A DNA stretch of 64,000 bases from DATLZU01 sp035573855. GTDB taxonomy: Bacteria; Nitrospirota; Nitrospiria; Nitrospirales; Nitrospiraceae. Under the pieces are notes generated by a model. That model searched no databases. It worked only from the letters and a program-made list of their open reading frames with translations, and was not told the origin of the DNA. Shown here piece by piece: positions 7,119-15,107 of this stretch. The position numbers and the translations under genes are program-made. Position 1 is the stretch's first letter. Every line of letters starts with the position of its first letter. The stretch spans positions 124,001-188,000 of the forward strand of contig DATLZU010000021.1 of NCBI GenBank assembly GCA_035573855.1. Direction: 5' to 3'.

Positions 7119-7952
7119 GGTAATTCCTAACGAATCTGACCACAATCGGTTTGACCTCGTCGAAGGGGGTTGCCTTTCAGAGCTTGTGCAACAAGGGATA
7201 TAAGTCCTGGTTACGATGGTTGAATCGGTAGCAAAGCTCGCCCAAGTCCAGAGGGAAGAATTTCCGAGGCGCGCCGCGCAACGGATGCAACTAGGTTTTC
7301 GCAGAGCTCCGGAACCCTTCGATGCCATTGAGGGGATCGCGCCCGTTGGGTCTGCCGCGCTCTTTGCGCCCGCCGATATGGTTACCGCGGACGGCGAGCG
7401 AGGCCTAGGCGTGCCAGTCATCGGTGGAGGAGAGGCGACCGGGCCTGGGATGGGGCTTGACCCGTTCAATTATCTATTGTGTGACCGTGCCGTTCCTGGA
7501 CCGGCACCCCGCGGACCAGTCCGTGGCATTGCAGGATCCTCAGCACGAGGACTGTACCGGCCGCGCCCCAGCCGCGTTTGCCAGGGCGTGTGCCTCCAAC
7601 GGTCGTTTCGTCGCGCTCGACGGTGCCAGCAAACGGCTCACGTCGGTGCTCCCTCCTCGCACACCAGGCGCGGATCACACGCGACCATCGCTCGCGGGCC
7701 GGAGCACTGGTCCGCCTGCGGAAGCGCTGCCGAGAGGCGGGCCCCCCAGCACGAACACCTCCCGCGGGCGCCGCGTCACGGCTGCCGGCAGACGACTGGA
7801 CTCCCAGACCGAGGTGAGGCGGTACCGGCATGCGCCCTGCTAGCGCTTCAGCCGCCCGTCGGCCAACTTCCAGGTTCGCGTATGTCCGCAGCGAGGACCT
7901 CGTTGCATTGCTGGATCAGTCTCCATCTGGTCCAGTTTGGTTAGGAATTACC
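7119..7952 (-). mobile_element. Decayed IS1595-family (ISXO2-like) insertion sequence
   Basis: An 834-base element. The left end GGTAATTCCTAAC (7119-7131) is the exact reverse complement of the right end (7940-7952), and the match continues imperfectly inward (CTGACCA against CTGGACCA). It is flanked by ATGCAATA (7111-7118) and ATGAAATA (7953-7960), a 7/8 match to an 8-bp target duplication, the size known for IS1595 elements. Its only gene is a broken ISXO2-like transposase on the minus strand. The size suits a minimal IS1595 element. It is an old, non-autonomous insertion. Confidence 0.85.
7145..7926 (-). pseudogene. ISXO2-like (IS1595) transposase, broken by stops and frameshifts
   Basis: Reading from ATG 7926, the N-terminal zinc-ribbon part GHTRTWKLADGRLK is interrupted by TAG at 7840-7842, then resumes in frame as CRYRLTSVWESSRLP. 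After a frameshift comes the DDE start FAGTVERDETTVGG followed by KRGWGAAG, normally VEVDE-x-Y-x-GG with GKRGRGAAG. After another shift comes the C-terminal part NGIEGF, internal stops, then DLGELCYRFNHRNQDLYPLL, which is the family's characteristic FNHR motif. Every diagnostic block is present in order but in three frames with several stops, so no functional transposase can be made. Confidence 0.85.
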
Positions 7953-7960
7953 ATGAAATA
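7953..7960. repeat. Right target-site duplication of the IS1595 remnant
   Basis: ATGAAATA, abutting the right terminal repeat; the pair frames the element exactly. Confidence 0.65.
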
Positions 7961-8283
7961 AAGACCGGATCTGAGAACCAGGCGGTTGTCCATTCCGGGT
8001 TGACGGCCAACCGGCTGCTCGATCTCATCCCGTTGGATAGCCGGTTCTGTGTCGCAAATTGTGCGCGTTCACCCGATGCCCGGACCTATTGCGGTTTTCA
8101 GAGCCATGGGTGGTCTGCCGACATGCCGGTCGCCGTGCTTGCTGTGGATCTGCGGTCCGCGCGAGTGGAAGGTGAGAAACTGCCGAACGAAACGAGTTCC
8201 GTCGCCAATCGGATGCGATTGGCTTCTATCCAGTCGAGCGGTGCGCCTGAGCAGAGCGAGCTGGTCATCCCGCTTCCCTGCTT
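7961..8283. other. Spacer of about 320 bases between the IS remnant and mlaD
   Basis: One plus-strand frame crosses it (7937-8380), but it starts inside the insertion sequence and ends antisense inside mlaD, so it is not a credible gene. I see no RNA gene, strong dyad or clear promoter here. It may be the 3-prime flank or terminator zone of mlaD. Confidence 0.4.
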
Positions 8284-9261
8284 TCAGAAGACCGAAAACT
8301 TGAAATACTTTTTCGGATTCTTTTTCACGTCCGCTACGAACTCCTCCACTTCCGTCAACAGCTTGTCCGTTCGAGTGTAGAGATCGTCGCGGGTGACGAG
8401 CTTGCCCACCGTGCCTTCGCCGCGCTCGATCTTCTCCAAGAGAAGCTCGCCGCGGGCCGTAAGACTGTCCAGCTTGGCATAGAGCGTAGGATCGGCAAGT
8501 TTCGCCAGTGTCCCATTCTGGTTGTTCAGGCGATTTGCGAGCTCGGTCAGTTCCTGCACCGCCTGGTTGGCCCGCGTGTAAAGCTCCTTGTCGGTGACGA
8601 GCTTCCCGACCGTGCCTTCGCCGTGCTCTACCCTGTCCAGCAGGGCGAGGCTTTTCTCCGCAGCTTTCTCCAAGTTTTCCAGGACTCGTTTGGAGCGCTC
8701 GTAGAGCTCGGGATCGTTGACCAACCTGCCGGTCGTGCCTTCCCCCTTTGTAATGGCTGCGAGCGCCCGCTGAACTTCCTGTAGGGCGGCATTGACGTTT
8801 TCAATCGTGGCCGAAGCGCCGGAGGCGAGACTGGTGATATCGGTCTCGACTCTGCCGGTCAATAGGGACCCCGGCTCCAGCAAGGGTCTCGACGGCGTGC
8901 CGGGGACGATTTCCAGATATTTGTCTCCGAGCAGGCCCAGGGCGCGGATGTTGATCGAGGCGTCCTCGCGAATATGCTGCGCCACTTCACGCTTGATAGC
9001 GAAGATAATTTCCACCTGTGGGGCGTTCTGGGCGATCTCGATCTTGTAGACATTGCCGATATTCACCCCGTTCATCAAAACCGGGCTGCCCACTTTGAGC
9101 CCTTGCGTGTGGCCGACCATCGCGCGGAACTGCGTCTTGCGGCTGAGTACTCCCAGGCCTTCTTCCAGGTTCAAAATCATGACCATCACGATGGCCAAAG
9201 CTATCAAGACCAGGATGCCGATCTTGACTTGCGCCCAGGTCAGATCAGATCGTCTTGTCAT
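8284..9261 (-). CDS. mlaD: MlaD family (MCE-domain) lipid-transport protein with C-terminal repeats
   Basis: A 325-residue periplasmic substrate-binding component of an Mla-type phospholipid transporter. One N-terminal membrane anchor (about 12-31) is followed by a single MCE domain (about 42-120, with VGSPVLMNGVNIGNV and GLLGDKYLEI). Residues 145-310 form a helical tail built from four repeats: GEGT-x-G-(R/K)-LV at 173, 214 and 281, and a weaker NGTLAKL at 249. Each is followed by D-x-x-LY and a helix of 25-30 residues. E. coli MlaD (183 residues) lacks this extension. The gene is last in mlaE-mlaF-mlaD. Confidence 0.92.
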   Translation of the reverse strand: MTRRSDLTWAQVKIGILVLIALAIVMVMILNLEEGLGVLSRKTQFRAMVGHTQGLKVGSPVLMNGVNIGNVYKIEIAQNAPQVEIIFAIKREVAQHIREDASINIRALGLLGDKYLEIVPGTPSRPLLEPGSLLTGRVETDITSLASGASATIENVNAALQEVQRALAAITKGEGTTGRLVNDPELYERSKRVLENLEKAAEKSLALLDRVEHGEGTVGKLVTDKELYTRANQAVQELTELANRLNNQNGTLAKLADPTLYAKLDSLTARGELLLEKIERGEGTVGKLVTRDDLYTRTDKLLTEVEEFVADVKKNPKKYFKFSVF

Positions 9262-9279
9262 AGCTCATGTCCCCAGGTC

Positions 9280-10047
9280 CTAGTCCGAATGACGTCCGGC
9301 ATAGGTGTCTCGCTCTTCAGTCGACAACGTGGAGGGGTCGAGGAACCCGCGAATTTCCGGGTCCCGGCGGCCGGCCAGTTCTTGCGGTGTGCCCTGAAAC
9401 ATGACCTGTCCTTTGTGGAGCAGGACGACGCGATCGGCGATGCGGAACGCCAGATCCAGATCGTGAGTGACCACGACCTGGGTTACCCCCTTGGCCTTGA
9501 GCTGCAGAAGCAGGTGTCCGATGGCGTAGGCATTGATTGGGTCCAGGCCGGCGGTGGGCTCGTCGTAGAGAATCACCCGCGCGCCGCTGGCCAGCGCACG
9601 GGCGATCCCGACCCGCTTGCGCATGCCGCCGCTGAGGTCGGCCGGCATGTTGTCGATCGCATCTTCCAATCCGACGAACTGCAGGCTCTGCCGGACTCGC
9701 CGCTCAATGTCGTCATCGGACAATGCACCTTGCTCCCACAACCGATAGCCGACGTTTTCCCGCACGGGGAGCGAGTCGAACAGAGCGGCGCTCTGGAACA
9801 CCATTGCCATCTTCCGTCGAATCCGCGGCAATGCTTGTTCGGAGAGGCGCGTGATATCCTCGTCCTCGATGCGGACGCTCCCCCGATCCGGTTTATGCAG
9901 GCCGAGGATCAGCCGGAGAAGAGTCGTCTTTCCCGAACCGCTTCCGCCCAGAATGACCTTCGTTTCGCCCGGCTCGACGTGAAACGTGATGCGTTCCAGA
10001 ACCTTTCGGTCGCCCAGCGTCACATCGACTGCGTCGAGTCGAATCAT
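9280..10047 (-). CDS. mlaF: MlaF, ATP-binding subunit of the phospholipid ABC transporter
   Basis: A 255-residue ABC ATPase with Walker A GGSGSGKTT near 34-42, Q-loop at about 85, signature LSGGMRKR at 138-145 and Walker B VILYDEPTAGLDP at 158-170. The M-x-KR after the signature is typical of Mla/MCE ATPases. The open frame extends far upstream through mlaE, but ATG 10047, eight bases after the mlaE stop, gives the family N-terminus (MIRLDAVDV). It powers lipid movement with MlaE and MlaD; direction and substrate are not shown by sequence. Confidence 0.93.
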   Translation of the reverse strand: MIRLDAVDVTLGDRKVLERITFHVEPGETKVILGGSGSGKTTLLRLILGLHKPDRGSVRIEDEDITRLSEQALPRIRRKMAMVFQSAALFDSLPVRENVGYRLWEQGALSDDDIERRVRQSLQFVGLEDAIDNMPADLSGGMRKRVGIARALASGARVILYDEPTAGLDPINAYAIGHLLLQLKAKGVTQVVVTHDLDLAFRIADRVVLLHKGQVMFQGTPQELAGRRDPEIRGFLDPSTLSTEERDTYAGRHSD

Positions 10048-10055
10048 TGGCGGGC

Positions 10056-10823
10056 CTACAGCGCCATAAACAGCTTGGTCAGAAAGAAATCGCTGGCCAA
10101 GATCAAAATTGAAGAGGAGACCATCGACTGGGTCGTCGAAACGCCAACACCGACTGTGCCGCCTTTGGTCGCGAAGCCGGCATAGCATCCGACCATGGCG
10201 ATGAAAAATCCGAACACGGCCGGTTTGATCAAACCGAGGACGAGATCCTGCCGCCGGAGCGCTTCGAAAGCCCAGGTCCAATAAAAGTAGGAGTCGATGC
10301 CCAGGTACAGTTTGGCGACCAACCATCCGCCGAAGATCGCGATGCCGTCCGTGACAATGGTGAGCAGAGGAATCATGCAGAGGCACGCGATCAGCCGGGT
10401 CGTGACCAGTTTGTGGATCGGATCGATGCCCTCGGCGCGCATGGCGTCGATCTGCTCGGTGACAGTCATCGAGGCGAGCTCCGATGCGATGCCGGTGCCG
10501 ACCCGTCCTGCGATCATGAGGGCGGCGAGGACTGGACCGAGTTCGCGTACGACCGAGGTGCTGATCAGGCGCGAGACGTAGATGCTGGCCCCGTACGGTT
10601 CCAGTTGGACCGCGCCTTGGAGCGCCAATACCATGCCGGTGAACATGCCGGTCAGAACGACGATGAATAGCGAACCCACCCCGATGCGATCCATCTGGAG
10701 AATGGTTTCTCGAACGTAATACGGCGGGCGAAACAGATTGACGACGGTTCTGGCGCAGAGGAGTGTGAATTCCTGGACGACCCACACATACCCCAGTATC
10801 GTTTCCTTCAGCCTCACGACCAC
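10056..10823 (-). CDS. mlaE: MlaE, permease subunit of the phospholipid ABC transporter
   Basis: A 255-residue inner-membrane permease of the MlaE/YrbE family with five or six hydrophobic segments. Motifs include LALQGAVQLEPYGA, RELGPVLAALMIAGRVG and E-x-ASMTVTEQIDAMRAEGIDP. The frame stays open to 10994 inside alr. GTG 10823 (or 10817) is preferred because a good minus-strand promoter ends at 10870 and the conserved part begins shortly after. The ribosome site is weak. No MlaB or MlaC gene lies in the unit. Confidence 0.9.
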   Translation of the reverse strand: MVVRLKETILGYVWVVQEFTLLCARTVVNLFRPPYYVRETILQMDRIGVGSLFIVVLTGMFTGMVLALQGAVQLEPYGASIYVSRLISTSVVRELGPVLAALMIAGRVGTGIASELASMTVTEQIDAMRAEGIDPIHKLVTTRLIACLCMIPLLTIVTDGIAIFGGWLVAKLYLGIDSYFYWTWAFEALRRQDLVLGLIKPAVFGFFIAMVGCYAGFATKGGTVGVGVSTTQSMVSSSILILASDFFLTKLFMAL

Positions 10824-10869
10824 CCGTTGGCAAGTTGCTGCGGACCAAGCTCCAGACAAAACTCCGAAA

Positions 10870-10898
10870 ATTATATGGTATGGCTGCGAAGGCGACAA
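10870..10898 (-). promoter_or_regulatory. Sigma-70-like promoter for mlaEFD
   Basis: On the minus strand TTGTCG (10898-10893), a 17-base spacer, then TATAAT (10875-10870). It lies in the 100-base alr-mlaE gap and leaves a leader of about 40 bases to GTG 10823, so mlaEFD can be expressed independently of the upstream translation-factor operon. Confidence 0.65.
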
Positions 10899-10923
10899 TG
10901 CAGGAATCGGTTTGGGACAGGAG

Positions 10924-12072
10924 TCACGATGGGGGGAGGGGCTCGGATTGATAGATGCGCGGCACGCGCGGGCCAATTGCGCACAGCACTTCATAAGGGA
11001 TGGTGTCGAGCCACGCCGCGATGTCGTCGGCTGTGATGCGCTGCGAGCCCTGGCGTCCGATCAGCACGGCCTGCTGGCCTGGACTCACATCCGCAAGATC
11101 GGTGACGTCGACGAGCGTCATATCCATGCAGATGCGGCCGATCACGGGCGCGCGGCGGCCGCCGATGAGCACGAAGGCACGGTTCGAAAGCAGACGGTTG
11201 TAGCCGTCCGCGTAGCCGATCGGCAGGATGGCTACCCGCGAAGGCCGCTGCGCGACGAAGGATCGGTTGTAGCTGACGCTGCTTCCCCGGGGAATTGATC
11301 GGATCTGGGCGATGGTGGAGAACAATGAGAGAACGGGCTTGAGGTCGGGGACCGGGTCGCCGGCCGGCAGGGTGTGATATCCATAGAGCATGATGCCGGG
11401 CCGAACCGCCGTAAAGTAGGACGATGGGTAGCGAAGAATGGCCGCGCTGTTGGCTGTATGGATCAGCGGGACCGCCAGGCCGACTCGCTTGACGCCGTCG
11501 AGGAACAGGCGGAAGCGCGCGAGTTGCCCTTCCGTATAGTCCCGCTCCTCGCCGTCTGCGTCCGCCAAATGAGTCATCAAGCCTTCGGCGCGCAGAGGCC
11601 CGTTGAACGCCGGCCCCTGCAATAGGGCCAGCGCCTCTTCAGGAGAAAATCCCAACCGCCCCATGCCGGTATCGACTTTAAGATGCACCGGATAGGGTTC
11701 GGACCGGGACCTGAGTTGCTTGACAAACGCATCGGTCAAGCGCTCGTCGTAGAGCACCGGGGTGAGGCGGTGGGCGATCAAGTCGGGAAACTGCGGCGGA
11801 AACACGGCGCCCATGACCAGGATCGGGCTTTCGATGCCGGCCTGACGAAGCGCAAGTCCCTCATCCAGGGACGCAACGCCCAGACGGGGAATGCCCAGGC
11901 GCAGCAGCGCGCGGGACATTTCGATCAGACCGTGCCCATAGGCGTTGGCCTTGACGACGGCGATGATTTCGCAGGATGCCGGGATGTGTGAACGGACGAC
12001 CGCAAGATTGTGAGCCAACGCCTGCAGATCGATGGTGGCGAACGTCGGATGGGAAAAGGGTGCAAGCGACAC
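10924..12072 (-). CDS. alr: Alanine racemase
   Basis: A 382-residue PLP enzyme that makes D-alanine for peptidoglycan. The cofactor lysine is K41 in AVVKANAYGHG, the catalytic tyrosine is Y268 in SVSYNRSF, and the CMDMT and GYADGYNR motifs are intact. It starts at GTG 12072, seven bases after the frr stop, making it the last gene of rpsB-tsf-pyrH-frr-alr. Attachment of alr to this operon is unusual outside this group, but expression with translation genes is plausible for an essential wall enzyme. Confidence 0.95.
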   Translation of the reverse strand: MSLAPFSHPTFATIDLQALAHNLAVVRSHIPASCEIIAVVKANAYGHGLIEMSRALLRLGIPRLGVASLDEGLALRQAGIESPILVMGAVFPPQFPDLIAHRLTPVLYDERLTDAFVKQLRSRSEPYPVHLKVDTGMGRLGFSPEEALALLQGPAFNGPLRAEGLMTHLADADGEERDYTEGQLARFRLFLDGVKRVGLAVPLIHTANSAAILRYPSSYFTAVRPGIMLYGYHTLPAGDPVPDLKPVLSLFSTIAQIRSIPRGSSVSYNRSFVAQRPSRVAILPIGYADGYNRLLSNRAFVLIGGRRAPVIGRICMDMTLVDVTDLADVSPGQQAVLIGRQGSQRITADDIAAWLDTIPYEVLCAIGPRVPRIYQSEPLPPS

Positions 12073-12079
12073 GCGGGCG

Positions 12080-12649
12080 TCAGACTTCCAAAATTTCTTC
12101 TTCCTTTTTCTTCAGAACCTGATCAACCTTCTGAACGTACTGATCGGTGAGCTTCTGGATCTCCTGTTCGGCTTTGCGCCATTCGTCTTCGGTCAGCTTG
12201 GACTCTTTTTGCAACTGCTTCAATTCGTGGTTGCCGTCATGGCGGGCGTTGCGGATGTGGATCTTGGTCTCTTCGCCGTGCTTCTTGCAAACCTTGATCA
12301 GCTCTCTGCGGCGTTCCTCGCTGAGCGGGGGGAGTGGGATGCGGATGATCTTGCCGTCGTTTGAGGGAGTGAGCCCGAGGTCGGATGCGAGCAGGGCCTT
12401 CTCAATTTCCTTGATCAGTTGAGGCTCCCAAGGTTGGACGGTGATCAACCGCGCTTCGGGCGTGGCCAAGTTCGCCACCTGCCTCAAGGGGGTCGGCGTC
12501 CCGTAATAATTCACCTTGATGCCGTCCAGCAACGAGACGGAGGCGCGGCCGCTGCGGATGCCGGCCAGCTCCCGCTTCAAATGCTCGAGCGCTGCTTCCA
12601 TGCGTTCTGCCGTTTTTTTGCGGACCGGTTCAGCGAACATCATCGCCAT
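12080..12649 (-). CDS. frr: Ribosome recycling factor
   Basis: About 189 residues, two-domain RRF that splits post-termination ribosomes with EF-G. The three-helix bundle parts (LKRELAGIRSGRAS, and the long C-terminal helices with KLTDQYVQKVD) flank the beta domain (YYGTPTPLRQVANL). The frame opens at TTG 12670, whose bases overlap the pyrH stop, but ATG 12649 (or the ATGs at 12643/12640) gives the family N-terminus. The start remains uncertain by a few codons. Confidence 0.95.
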   Translation of the reverse strand: MAMMFAEPVRKKTAERMEAALEHLKRELAGIRSGRASVSLLDGIKVNYYGTPTPLRQVANLATPEARLITVQPWEPQLIKEIEKALLASDLGLTPSNDGKIIRIPLPPLSEERRRELIKVCKKHGEETKIHIRNARHDGNHELKQLQKESKLTEDEWRKAEQEIQKLTDQYVQKVDQVLKKKEEEILEV

Positions 12650-12666
12650 GGGACTACCCGCGGTTG

Positions 12667-13392
12667 TCAACGGCCACCGGGAGTGACCAGTGTGCCGATC
12701 TTCTCGCCCTGCACCACTCGTCTCAAGTTTCCCTTTTCTTTCAGGTTGAAGACGATCAGCGGCAGATTGTTATCCATGCAGAGGCTGATCGCCGTCGAAT
12801 CCATCACCTTGAGATTGTGATTGAGCACGAAGAGAAACGGCAATTCAGTGAACTTCTTGGCGGAAGGGGTAGTCAGAGGGTCGGCGTCGTAAATCCCGTC
12901 GACCTTGGTCCCTTTCATGATCACTTCCGCGCCGATCTCCATCGCCCGGAGGGCCGCGGCCGTATCGGTGGAGAAGTAGGGATTGCCGGTTCCGGCGGCG
13001 AAGATGACGACCCGCTTCTTTTCCAAATGGCGGATCGCCCTGCGACGGATGTACCCCTCCGCCAGTTGCCGCATCTCGATAGCCGATTGGACGCGCGTCA
13101 TGACGCCTTTGCGTTCCAGGGCGTTCTGTAGCGCCAGCGCGTTGAGCACCGTCGCCAACATGCCCATATAATCGGCGGAGGCTCGTTCCATCCCGGTGGC
13201 ACTGGCGGCGATGCCTCGGAAAATGTTGCCGCCGCCGATCACGATGGCGACCTCCACGCCCAATGAGACCACGTCGGCGATCTCGTCGGCGAGGCCTTCG
13301 AGGACTGAAGGCTGAATTCCGTACCCCTGCTCACCAGCCAGGATCTCTCCGCTGACCTTGAGGAGAATCCGCTGGTATTTGGCAGAGCTCAT
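12667..13392 (-). CDS. pyrH: UMP kinase
   Basis: A 241-residue amino-acid-kinase-fold enzyme that phosphorylates UMP in pyrimidine nucleotide synthesis. It has KVSGEILAGEQGYG at the N-terminus, IGGGNIFRG near 53-61, FAAGTGNPYFSTDTAAALRA and TKVDGIYDADP. Its ATG overlaps the tsf stop by four bases (ATGA, 13389-13392), indicating coupled translation. The gene order tsf-pyrH-frr is conserved in most bacteria. Confidence 0.97.
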   Translation of the reverse strand: MSSAKYQRILLKVSGEILAGEQGYGIQPSVLEGLADEIADVVSLGVEVAIVIGGGNIFRGIAASATGMERASADYMGMLATVLNALALQNALERKGVMTRVQSAIEMRQLAEGYIRRRAIRHLEKKRVVIFAAGTGNPYFSTDTAAALRAMEIGAEVIMKGTKVDGIYDADPLTTPSAKKFTELPFLFVLNHNLKVMDSTAISLCMDNNLPLIVFNLKEKGNLRRVVQGEKIGTLVTPGGR

Positions 13393-13985
13393 GCTTGGCC
13401 TAGTTGGTAGCGCGTGAACCGACGAATGTTCATGTTCTCGCCGATCTTGGCGATCTTTTGCGCTAACAGGTCCTTGATAGTGATGGTTGGATCCTTGATG
13501 AATTCCTGCTCGAGCAGGCAGCGCTGTTGATAGAATTTTTCCAGTTTGCCTTCCACGATTTTGGCCCAGGCGGTTTGCGGCTTGCCTGTCTCCTTCGCCT
13601 GCGCCTCATAAATGCTCTTTTCCTTCTCGATGATGTCGGCCGGAACGTCTTCCCGCCTGATGTACCAGGGATCCGTTGCGGCGATCTGCAGGGCTAGGTC
13701 GTTTACAAAGGCTTTGAACTCTTCATTGCGTGCGACAAAGTCCGTCTCGCAGTTGACTTCGATCAGGACGCCGATCTTGCCGCCTCCGTGAATATAAGCG
13801 TGGATCAGCCCCTGATTAGTCTCCCGCCCTGCCTTCTTCTGCGCGGCGGCCAACCCCTTCTGCCGCAGGTAGTCGATCGCCTTTTCGACATCGTTCCCCG
13901 TTTCGGTCAGGGCTTTCTGACAATCAAGAATTCCGGCTCCCGTCTTTTCGCGAAGTTCTTTGACTAAAGTGCTCACGCCAGCCAT
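13389..13985 (-). CDS. tsf: Elongation factor Ts, short form
   Basis: A 198-residue nucleotide-exchange factor for EF-Tu. The N-terminal UBA-like domain (LVKELREKTGAGILDCQKAL) and the exchange motif CETDFVARNEEF are clear. At 198 residues it is the short type with one core subdomain, as in Thermus, rather than the 280-residue E. coli form. It follows rpsB by 64 bases and overlaps pyrH by four. Confidence 0.97.
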   Translation of the reverse strand: MAGVSTLVKELREKTGAGILDCQKALTETGNDVEKAIDYLRQKGLAAAQKKAGRETNQGLIHAYIHGGGKIGVLIEVNCETDFVARNEEFKAFVNDLALQIAATDPWYIRREDVPADIIEKEKSIYEAQAKETGKPQTAWAKIVEGKLEKFYQQRCLLEQEFIKDPTITIKDLLAQKIAKIGENMNIRRFTRYQLGQA

Positions 13986-14049
13986 GTTGCCATGTCTCCT
14001 ACCGTTGTGGTCCTAATGATCCAGCGAATGATCCGATCCGCTCCGGCTG

Positions 14050-14838
14050 TCACGGCGCGATCTGAACGCTTTCCAAGGAGGCCGGCATCGGCCTGCCTTC
14101 CGTGCGCTTCTCGTCGACGAGTGGTTCGGCGAACTCGCTGTCTTCGCGTTGCGCGCGGAGGTGAGCGCCTTCGATGCAAGCGTCGGCGATGCGCGAGGTG
14201 ATCAGCTTGATCGATCGGATCGCATCGTCGTTGCCGGGGATGGGGTAGTCGATGTCGTCGGGATCGCAGTTCGTGTCGACGATCGCAACCACCGGGATGC
14301 TGAGCCGGTTCGCTTCCTGGACGGCGATGCGCTCGACACGGGTGTCGAGCACAAACACGCAGCCCGGCAACTCCGTCATGTTTTTGATGCCGGAGAGGTA
14401 CTTCTCGAGCTTGACCTTCTCCTTCTGCATCTGGTTCAGCTCTTTCTTCGTCAGGCCCTGGTGCACGGTGTCCGCCAGCGTCGCCTCCATTTTCTTGAGC
14501 TTGTCGACGCTGCGGCGGATGGTCTGAAAATTGGTCAGCATGCCGCCCAGCCAGCGCTGGTTCACGTAAAACATGCCGGCGCGCTTGGCTTCTTCCTCAA
14601 GGATTTCCGCCGCTTGACGCTTGGTGCCGACGAAAAGAACCGACTCGCCGGCCGCCACCGTGTCGCGGACGAAGGCATAGGCCTGGTGCAACCGCTCCAA
14701 CGTCTGCTGCAAGTCGATGATATAAATCCCGTTTCGTTCTCCAAAGAGAAATTTCTTCATTTTCGGGTTCCAGCGGTTGGTCTGGTGCCCGAAGTGCACG
14801 CCCGCTTCCAAAAGCTCTTTAATGGTAACCACTCCCAT
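14050..14838 (-). CDS. rpsB: 30S ribosomal protein S2
   Basis: A 262-residue S2 protein starting at ATG 14838 after GGAGGTGAAGGC. It has ELLEAGVHFGHQTNRWNPKM at the start, the FVGTKRQAAEI strand, RWLGGMLTNFQTI and VDTNCDPDDIDYPIPGNDDA. S2 joins late on the 30S platform and helps hold S1. It is the first gene of rpsB-tsf-pyrH-frr-alr. The in-frame codons upstream to 14877 lack S2 similarity. Confidence 0.97.
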   Translation of the reverse strand: MGVVTIKELLEAGVHFGHQTNRWNPKMKKFLFGERNGIYIIDLQQTLERLHQAYAFVRDTVAAGESVLFVGTKRQAAEILEEEAKRAGMFYVNQRWLGGMLTNFQTIRRSVDKLKKMEATLADTVHQGLTKKELNQMQKEKVKLEKYLSGIKNMTELPGCVFVLDTRVERIAVQEANRLSIPVVAIVDTNCDPDDIDYPIPGNDDAIRSIKLITSRIADACIEGAHLRAQREDSEFAEPLVDEKRTEGRPMPASLESVQIAP

Positions 14839-15107
14839 GCCTTCACCTCCCTCCAATGCTTGCGGAGCGTCTCTCAACCCGTCGGGTACCCATGGGCCAC
14901 GTGGAATGCGTCTGGGTGCCGGAAGAACGACAGGAATCGGAGACGAGAAGGTTCGCCCTTCTTATTCCCAAGCCGCGCGGCATGCTCGTCATGCCGGTGT
15001 GAATTTGGAATAACGAGTGATGTCTCTTCGGCGAGAGACCTGTAAAGCCTTGGCACGCTAGCACAATCACTCCGGCTTTGCAAGCCGTTGGTTGGCGGGA
15101 GCATCGC
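14839..15107. promoter_or_regulatory. rpsB leader region with possible promoter and hairpin
   Basis: About 270 bases between argJ and rpsB with no credible gene. On the minus strand TTGCAA (15083-15078), 17 bases, TAGCGT (15060-15055) could be a weak promoter. Just downstream GTCTCT (15039-15034) and AGAGAC (15027-15022) form a perfect 6-bp stem with a 6-base loop. The resulting leader would be about 210 bases, long enough for the autoregulatory structure known for S2 operons, but I cannot fold it here. Confidence 0.4.

Noticed and set aside
7216..7944. Plus-strand open frame of 242 codons across the insertion-sequence remnant
   Set aside because: It is antisense to the broken transposase, Arg/Ser/Pro-rich, has no domain, and lies wholly inside the terminal repeats.
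8400..8800. Regularly repeated GC-rich words in mlaD as a possible CRISPR or tandem repeat
   Set aside because: They encode in-frame protein repeats, differ in spacing and sequence, and there are no unique spacers.
9280..10848. Long MlaF frame starting upstream in mlaE
   Set aside because: The first 267 codons read mlaE in another frame; ATG 10047 gives the true ABC ATPase start.
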